In this document: positions 59,338 through 64,000 of the stretch, piece by piece
How positions within the stretch are numbered: position 1 is the first letter of the stretch
Layout: each line of letters begins with the position of its first letter
Source: Burkholderia ambifaria AMMD
GTDB taxonomy: Bacteria; Pseudomonadota; Gammaproteobacteria; Burkholderiales; Burkholderiaceae
Direction: 5' to 3'
DNA: 64,000 nt
NCBI RefSeq assembly: GCF_000203915.1
Contig: NC_008390.1
Coordinates: 3,410,001-3,474,000, forward strand
The notes under the pieces: model-generated
Database searches by the model: none
Seen by the model: the letters and a program-made list of their open reading frames with translations, nothing else
Told to the model about the DNA's origin: nothing
Program-made: the position numbers and the translations under genes

Positions 59338-62217
59338 TTAAAGCAGTTGGGTCGATACGGACGATTGCACGAGCAGTTCGACGTGCAGCGCCGCGTTCTC
59401 GTATACGCGGTACGCCTGGCCGTTGACTGCGATCAGGCCCTGGTCCGTCCATTGGCCGCGCCAGAGGTCCAGCCCGTCCATGCCAGACAACTCGACCCGA
59501 TCGCCGGCGTTGCCGTTCACCATCAATTGCGTGTGGCCATCGGTTCGGAACACGTTCTCGTGACCGAGTTCCAGCACGTCACGCATCGACAGCTTCAGCG
59601 TGTTGTTGCCCGCACCGGTGATGTCGATGACCTCGATCGACGAAATCTTGTCGTGGCCGCCGACGTTCAACAGTTTCGACACATCCAGCGTCTGACCGGC
59701 ACCCATGAGTTTCAGCGTATCGATGCCCGCACCACCATGCAAACCGGCATGCTGGTTTATGAAGTACGACACGTTGTCGAGCTGGAATTCCGTACCGTGA
59801 GCCGAGCCGAAATACTCGGCATCCGCGTACGTCAGCACGTGCTGCACGTCGGCCGGAGGAACGAGTTCCGTGACCGTTTCCCAGGTCGATTTGGCGAAAC
59901 TGCCACCGGAAAAACCGACGTTGTCGATCCAGAGCCCATTCAAGCCACCTATTGCCCCATTGTTCGCATACCATCCGATGCCGAAAGACGAGAACTGCAA
60001 GTTGTCCGGCAGGACCACCTCATACGTATGAATCTCGCCGTTCGGCGTTCTCCCGTTGATCAACAGATCCTGCCGATGAATCTCCTTGCCCGCGGCGTCG
60101 TAGAAATACGCCGTCATATGCTCATAGCTCTGCGTGACGCTGATGCCGAGATCAATCGTCAATGCGTGCGCATGCGCCCCGTTGTTCAGGTAAAACTTCG
60201 GCATCGCGCTGAGGTTGATCAGCAACCCCGTCTCCCCGCTTTCCGGCACGATCTTCTTGTACCCCAGCCCGAAACTGCCGCCGCTGCCAGTACGAATACC
60301 CTGCTCGACACCCGGATTACCGTTGACCGGCACCGGCTTACCGAGCACGGCGGTAAACGTGCCAAAGTCGATCGGCATGCTTCCGTTGATGTCTTGCGGC
60401 TTTTTATCGTTGAAGTCGACATTCACCGCGTGCGACAACGTCGAAAAGTCTCCACCCGCAAATCCAACATTGTCGATCCAGAGCGCATTCAGGCCACCCA
60501 GTGCCCCGGTGCCTGAATACCATCCGATGCTGAAAGAGGAGAACTGCAGGTTATCCGGCAAGACGACCTGATACGTATGAATCTCGCCGTTCGGCGTTGT
60601 CCCGTTGACCCTCAGCTCCTCCCGATAAATCAGCTTGCCGGCGTCGTCATAGAAATAGGCCGTCATACGCTCATAGCTCGCCCCGACGCTGATGCCGAGA
60701 TCGACCGTCAATGCACGCGCGTGCGCGCCGTTGTTCAGGTAAAACTTCGGCATCCCGGTGAGGTTGATCAGCAACCCCGTCTCCCCGCTTTCCGGCACGA
60801 TCTTCTTGTACCCCAGCCCGAAGCCACCGCCGCTGCCAGTACGAATACCCTGCTCGACACCCGGATTACCGTTGACCGACACCGGCTTCGCGAGCACCGC
60901 TGTAAACAAGCCGAAGTCGATCGGCATGCTGCCATTGAAGTCCTGTGTTTTGCGATCGTTGAAATCCACGGTCTGATATTCGATGCCCGCATCGGTACCC
61001 GTTCCCGGGTTCACTTTCTCGACAAATCTTGTCACCAGATAGTCAGAAATGTTCCCGCTCCGATCCACCAGCGCGACACCATAGCTCGCGTGCTCGTCCA
61101 TCGTCGCCGCGATGCCCGCCGGGATCGTCACTTTCACCCGGCCGGCCGCGATATCGGCCGCCGTCAGGTTGTACGAGATGCGCTGATCGCCGATCATCAC
61201 GTTGATCGCATCCCCGACCACCATGTCCTTGCCGGCGAACGAGACGTCGATCACATTTCCCGAGCGCACCGCCTTCAGCACCGGATCGGGTGACGTCGTG
61301 TCCAGTTCGACGTCGTACACCTTCACCTCGCCCGCCGCGCCGGCGCCGTTCACCACGCGCGTCTGGATCGTCCAGTTACCACTGTGCTCGTTCAGGTCCG
61401 TCACCATCCACGTGCCGTCCGGGTTCGTCAGCGCGTCAAGCCACGTCCGTCCGCCGTCCGTCGACACCTGCACCTTCTCGCCCGCCGCCAGCGCACCAAT
61501 CAGGTGACCGGTCAGCAAGCGCCCGCCCGTGCCGTCGTTCGTCAGACGGTCGAAATTAAAATTCCCGCTGTCGTGTCCCATGTCGTCGAGCAATGCCTTC
61601 GCCAGCGGCACCGGCGGCGCCACCGGCCCCACCGTCACGTCGAAACCGTCCGAGCGCGCGCTCGTATTGCCCGCCGGGTCCGTCGCCGTTACCGTCAGTG
61701 CATGCGTGCCGTTCGACAGGGGCGACGTCAGCTGGAAGGTCCACGTTCCGTCGATATTCGTCTGCGTCGTGCCCAGCAGCGTCGTGCCGTCGTAGATCGC
61801 CACCGTCGAATACGCTTCTGCGTGACCCGACAGCGTCGGCTGCGCACCCTCCGTCGCCGCTTCGATCTTCGGCTGCGACGGCGGTGTCACGTCCACCTGG
61901 ATGCCGTACGACGTCGACGGCACGCTCATGCCGACGTCGTTGCTCGCGCGCGCCGTCAGGCGATACTCGCCGTCGTTCAACGGCTGCGTGAGCGCGACAC
62001 TCCATGTCCCGTTTGCACCGACCACCACGCTTCCAACCTCGACGCCATCCACCAGAAGATGGATCGTCGATCCAGGATCGCCGCGACCGCTCACCGTCGG
62101 CTTCGAGTCGTTGGTCAGGCCGCCGTTTTGGATCACGCCGGTGTGCGGCGGTACGTTGTCGGTGACTGCTTCGATTGTCGGACGCGACGGACGCGTCGTT
62201 GCTTTCTGCTCTGCCAT
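59338..62217 (-). CDS. Large type I-secreted adhesin-like protein with Ig-like domains and a duplicated module
   Basis: The product has 959 residues. ATG 62217 has AGAAGG upstream. There are two Ig-like bacterial repeats (about 12-110 and 111-197; GTWSVALTQPLNDGEYRLT and GTWTFQLTSPLSNGTHALTV), a middle region, a 176-residue module in two tandem copies (417-592 and 600-775), and a C-terminal domain of the BapA/LapA kind (NTLKLSMRDVLELG; LMVNGNAGDRVELSG; GQAYRVYENAALHVELLV), which normally carries the type I export signal. There is no Sec signal and no N-terminal retention module. Secretion by the downstream transporter is likely. Confidence 0.88.
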   Translation of the reverse strand: MAEQKATTRPSRPTIEAVTDNVPPHTGVIQNGGLTNDSKPTVSGRGDPGSTIHLLVDGVEVGSVVVGANGTWSVALTQPLNDGEYRLTARASNDVGMSVPSTSYGIQVDVTPPSQPKIEAATEGAQPTLSGHAEAYSTVAIYDGTTLLGTTQTNIDGTWTFQLTSPLSNGTHALTVTATDPAGNTSARSDGFDVTVGPVAPPVPLAKALLDDMGHDSGNFNFDRLTNDGTGGRLLTGHLIGALAAGEKVQVSTDGGRTWLDALTNPDGTWMVTDLNEHSGNWTIQTRVVNGAGAAGEVKVYDVELDTTSPDPVLKAVRSGNVIDVSFAGKDMVVGDAINVMIGDQRISYNLTAADIAAGRVKVTIPAGIAATMDEHASYGVALVDRSGNISDYLVTRFVEKVNPGTGTDAGIEYQTVDFNDRKTQDFNGSMPIDFGLFTAVLAKPVSVNGNPGVEQGIRTGSGGGFGLGYKKIVPESGETGLLINLTGMPKFYLNNGAHARALTVDLGISVGASYERMTAYFYDDAGKLIYREELRVNGTTPNGEIHTYQVVLPDNLQFSSFSIGWYSGTGALGGLNALWIDNVGFAGGDFSTLSHAVNVDFNDKKPQDINGSMPIDFGTFTAVLGKPVPVNGNPGVEQGIRTGSGGSFGLGYKKIVPESGETGLLINLSAMPKFYLNNGAHAHALTIDLGISVTQSYEHMTAYFYDAAGKEIHRQDLLINGRTPNGEIHTYEVVLPDNLQFSSFGIGWYANNGAIGGLNGLWIDNVGFSGGSFAKSTWETVTELVPPADVQHVLTYADAEYFGSAHGTEFQLDNVSYFINQHAGLHGGAGIDTLKLMGAGQTLDVSKLLNVGGHDKISSIEVIDITGAGNNTLKLSMRDVLELGHENVFRTDGHTQLMVNGNAGDRVELSGMDGLDLWRGQWTDQGLIAVNGQAYRVYENAALHVELLVQSSVSTQLL
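59893..60420 (-). repeat. Second copy of the 176-residue module inside the adhesin gene
   Basis: 528 bases encoding residues 600-775, highly similar to the copy at 60442-60969, starting VDFND and ending in LWIDNVGFSGGSFA. Confidence 0.93.
60442..60969 (-). repeat. First copy of the 176-residue module inside the adhesin gene
   Basis: 528 bases encoding residues 417-592. Separated from the other copy by 21 bases, so the period is 549 bases. Long identical stretches (for example GNPGVEQGIRTGSGG) suggest recent duplication or gene conversion. Confidence 0.93.
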
Positions 62218-62324
62218 TTTTACCTTCTAGTATCAGTCCAGGATGCCCCGGAGCCATCCGGACATTTCAATCCGCGCTCCGCGGCGACCGTCACCGGTGA
62301 CCGCGGAGTCGTCAATCACGTTCG

Positions 62325-63056
62325 TTATGCCTTCTCGAGTTCGATTTCGACTCGTCGGTTCTGCGCGCGCCCTTCGGCCGTCGCGTTGCTGGCGACCGGC
62401 TCTGCCGCGCCCTTGCCGACGGTCGTGAAGTGTTCCGCGTGCAGCCCGCCCGTGCGCAGGTACGTGGCCACCGCGCGCGCACGCGCCTCGGACAGTCGAA
62501 CGTTATGTGCATGCGCACCCTGCGAATCGGTGTAGCCCGTGACCGTCACACGGCGAAATCGGGCCTCGCGATTCACGTCCAGAAAGCGATCGAGTTCCTG
62601 GCGGGCGCTCGGCGTTAGCGCCGCGCTGTCGAACGCGAAGTTCGCGCTGCCCTGCAGCAGCACGTGACGCTGCGCGACGGGCTCGGCCGCCGGCTGCGCC
62701 TGCACGACCGGTTGCGGTTGCGCGACGACAGGAGGTGCGACACTCGCCTGAGGCGGCACGCCGCACATGAACGTCAATTCGCGCGGATCGCCCATCGCGG
62801 CGCCGCCACGAACGCGATCGACGGCCTGCAGCGGCGTAACCGGCTTGCCGGCACAGACTTTCTGCGCAGCCGCTTCACACGAGCGCGTGCTGGATACCAG
62901 CCCCTCACATGTCACGCGAAACACGGGCCCTTGTTGATCGGTGGCCTTGATCGCCCGAACGGTATACGTCGGGCCGGATTGCGTCGCGCATGCGCTCAGC
63001 AGAACTACGAATGCGCCGAGCAGGCCCCGGCGAACAAAATGTTGTGGTGTTTTCAT
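62325..63056 (-). CDS. OmpA-family lipoprotein
   Basis: This 243-residue protein has a lipobox LLSAC (lipidated Cys near residue 22), a short domain with several Cys pairs (RVTCEGLVSSTRSCEAAAQKVC), a Pro/Gln/Val-rich linker, and a C-terminal OmpA-like domain that binds peptidoglycan (ANFAFDSAALTPSARQELDRFL; TVTGYTDSQGAHAHNVRLSEARARAVA; NRRVEIELEKA). It is placed between the trimeric autotransporter and the secreted adhesin, all on one strand, so it may help anchor or assemble these surface proteins. Confidence 0.9.
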   Translation of the reverse strand: MKTPQHFVRRGLLGAFVVLLSACATQSGPTYTVRAIKATDQQGPVFRVTCEGLVSSTRSCEAAAQKVCAGKPVTPLQAVDRVRGGAAMGDPRELTFMCGVPPQASVAPPVVAQPQPVVQAQPAAEPVAQRHVLLQGSANFAFDSAALTPSARQELDRFLDVNREARFRRVTVTGYTDSQGAHAHNVRLSEARARAVATYLRTGGLHAEHFTTVGKGAAEPVASNATAEGRAQNRRVEIELEKA

Positions 63057-63178
63057 GATGGTTCAGTCCGCTCGACGCGGACTCATGGAAATTGATCGGT
63101 GGAAATGGAGTCGCTTGCGCGTGGTGTGATGCGTGGCGTGGCGGGCGACAAGTGCCCGCCTGCCACGCATCAGGTGAC

Positions 63179-63202
63179 GACGCGGGCCGAACGGCCCGCG
63201 TC
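63179..63202 (-). terminator. Hairpin after the trimeric autotransporter gene
   Basis: Perfect ten-base arms at 63179-63188 and 63193-63202 with loop GAAC, 8 bases past the stop. No T-tract follows, but a second imperfect hairpin lies just beyond at about 63129-63170. Confidence 0.5.
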
Positions 63203-63209
63203 AACCGCC

Positions 63210-64000
63210 TTACCACTGATACGACGCGCCCACACCGTAGGTATTGCCGCCGCTGCTGAGGCCGACGCCGGCGCGCATCTTCAGGTTCTCCGTGATGCGC
63301 GCTTCACCGCCCAGCGCGACTGCCTGATAGCCCTTGTACGAGCCGCCACCGATACCGAACGACAGCGCCTTGCCCGGATCGACGCCCGGAATCATCGTCA
63401 GCGCCGTGGCCATCGCGATACCGGAATAGGCATTACGCGAGATGTCGTTGATCTGGCCTTGCATACCGCCGAGTGCACGGTCGAACTGCCCCTTGCTGAC
63501 GGCATCCGTGGCCTTCACCCCGTCCGCGACGTTGACGATCCGGCGCTCGTGGCCGTCAGAGCCGACCGACACGGTGTTGGCCTCGGTCGCCTGCGAGCCC
63601 TGGCCCAGCGCAACCGAGTTGTCCGCACCGGACGACACCGACGCACCCTGGCCAAGCGCCGTGCCGTTGTCGGCCGACACCTTCGAACCGGCACCGATTG
63701 CCGCGGCGTTGTTCTTGCCATCGACGATCTGCGAGCCGGAGCCGACAGCGATGTTGCCGTTGCCGTTGCCCGGTTTCGCGGCGACGATCTCGGCGCTGTC
63801 CTTGCCGCTACCGCCCGTTCCACCGATCAGGTTGCTGCCGGACCCACCGTCGTTACCGCTGTTGTTGCCGCCAGGTGTGGTCACAGTGTTCAGACGTTCG
63901 TCGATATTGCTGACACGCCCTTCCAGCTTCGAGAACTGACCGTAGTTCACGGCGTCGTACTGGCTCTTGCCGTCCGCGACGTTCGTCAGCACTACCGGTC
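63210..64000 (-). CDS. Trimeric autotransporter adhesin (YadA type), C-terminal part, N-terminus outside window
   Basis: The visible 263 codons hold the end of the passenger and the translocator. There is a collagen-like Gly/Ser/Asn-rich stretch, then Hep/Hag head repeats (VGSGSQIVDG; AIGAGSKVSADNGTALGQGA; SVALGQGSQATEANTVSVGSDG), the neck RRIVNVADGVKATDAVSKGQ, a short stalk, and the YadA anchor of four strands (YSGIAMATALTMIPGVDPGK to VGLSSGGNTYGVGASYQW) ending with the aromatic Trp needed for outer-membrane insertion. The frame stays open to the window end. Function: adhesion to host or surfaces. Confidence 0.94.
   Translation of the reverse strand, partial: PVVLTNVADGKSQYDAVNYGQFSKLEGRVSNIDERLNTVTTPGGNNSGNDGGSGSNLIGGTGGSGKDSAEIVAAKPGNGNGNIAVGSGSQIVDGKNNAAAIGAGSKVSADNGTALGQGASVSSGADNSVALGQGSQATEANTVSVGSDGHERRIVNVADGVKATDAVSKGQFDRALGGMQGQINDISRNAYSGIAMATALTMIPGVDPGKALSFGIGGGSYKGYQAVALGGEARITENLKMRAGVGLSSGGNTYGVGASYQW

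Overview
The window is very G+C-rich, densely coded DNA from a beta-proteobacterium, almost certainly Burkholderia (cepacia-complex type), on a main chromosome. The reasons are the protein sequences (one-cysteine DksA, HslV/HslU, MetK, DapF-DUF484-XerC, SlmA), the flagellar gene order, and strong third-position G/C use throughout. I see no tRNA, rRNA, CRISPR array, insertion sequence or prophage.

Left part (1-15 kb): the start of a dipeptide ABC transporter operon (dppA, then dppB cut by the window edge); an MFS symporter; a high-potential iron-sulfur protein; an LhgO-like FAD oxidase; an orphan AAA+ ATPase; a periplasmic protein and an endonuclease/exonuclease/phosphatase-fold protein; a LysE exporter; ferredoxin-NADP reductase; a soluble histidine kinase with a NarL-type regulator; an amino-acid permease; an orphan XdhC protein; and a PepSY-type membrane protein behind a good Fur box.

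16-26.2 kb is a flagellar export and basal-body locus in two divergent blocks. Leftward: fliE, fliS, fliT, a second FliK-like gene and a small FlhB-C-terminus-like gene. Rightward: fliF-fliG-fliH-fliI-fliJ-fliK, mostly overlapping or closely spaced.

26-38 kb is mixed metabolism: a GMC oxidoreductase, a coniferyl-aldehyde-type dehydrogenase, an SrkA-like kinase, an EamA transporter, a YghZ-like aldo/keto reductase, a phytanoyl-CoA-dioxygenase-like enzyme and several small unknown proteins. Two long gene-free stretches (27.8-28.6 and 31.4-32.4 kb) interrupt it.

37-53 kb is core housekeeping: metK; lpxL; dapF-DUF484-xerC-rlmI; a CobW GTPase with a histidine-rich loop; dksA; hslVU; a RegB/RegA-type redox two-component system; a CWC protein; argB; a pyrimidine 5'-nucleotidase; and slmA.

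53-64 kb is the most unusual region and all lies on the minus strand: the C-terminal end of a trimeric autotransporter (cut by the window edge), an OmpA-type lipoprotein, a 959-residue type I-secreted adhesin-like protein carrying a 176-residue module twice in tandem, then its likely exporter (ABC transporter, HlyD adaptor, TolC-like outer-membrane protein) and finally an unrecognised single-span membrane protein. It reads as a surface adhesion/biofilm locus.
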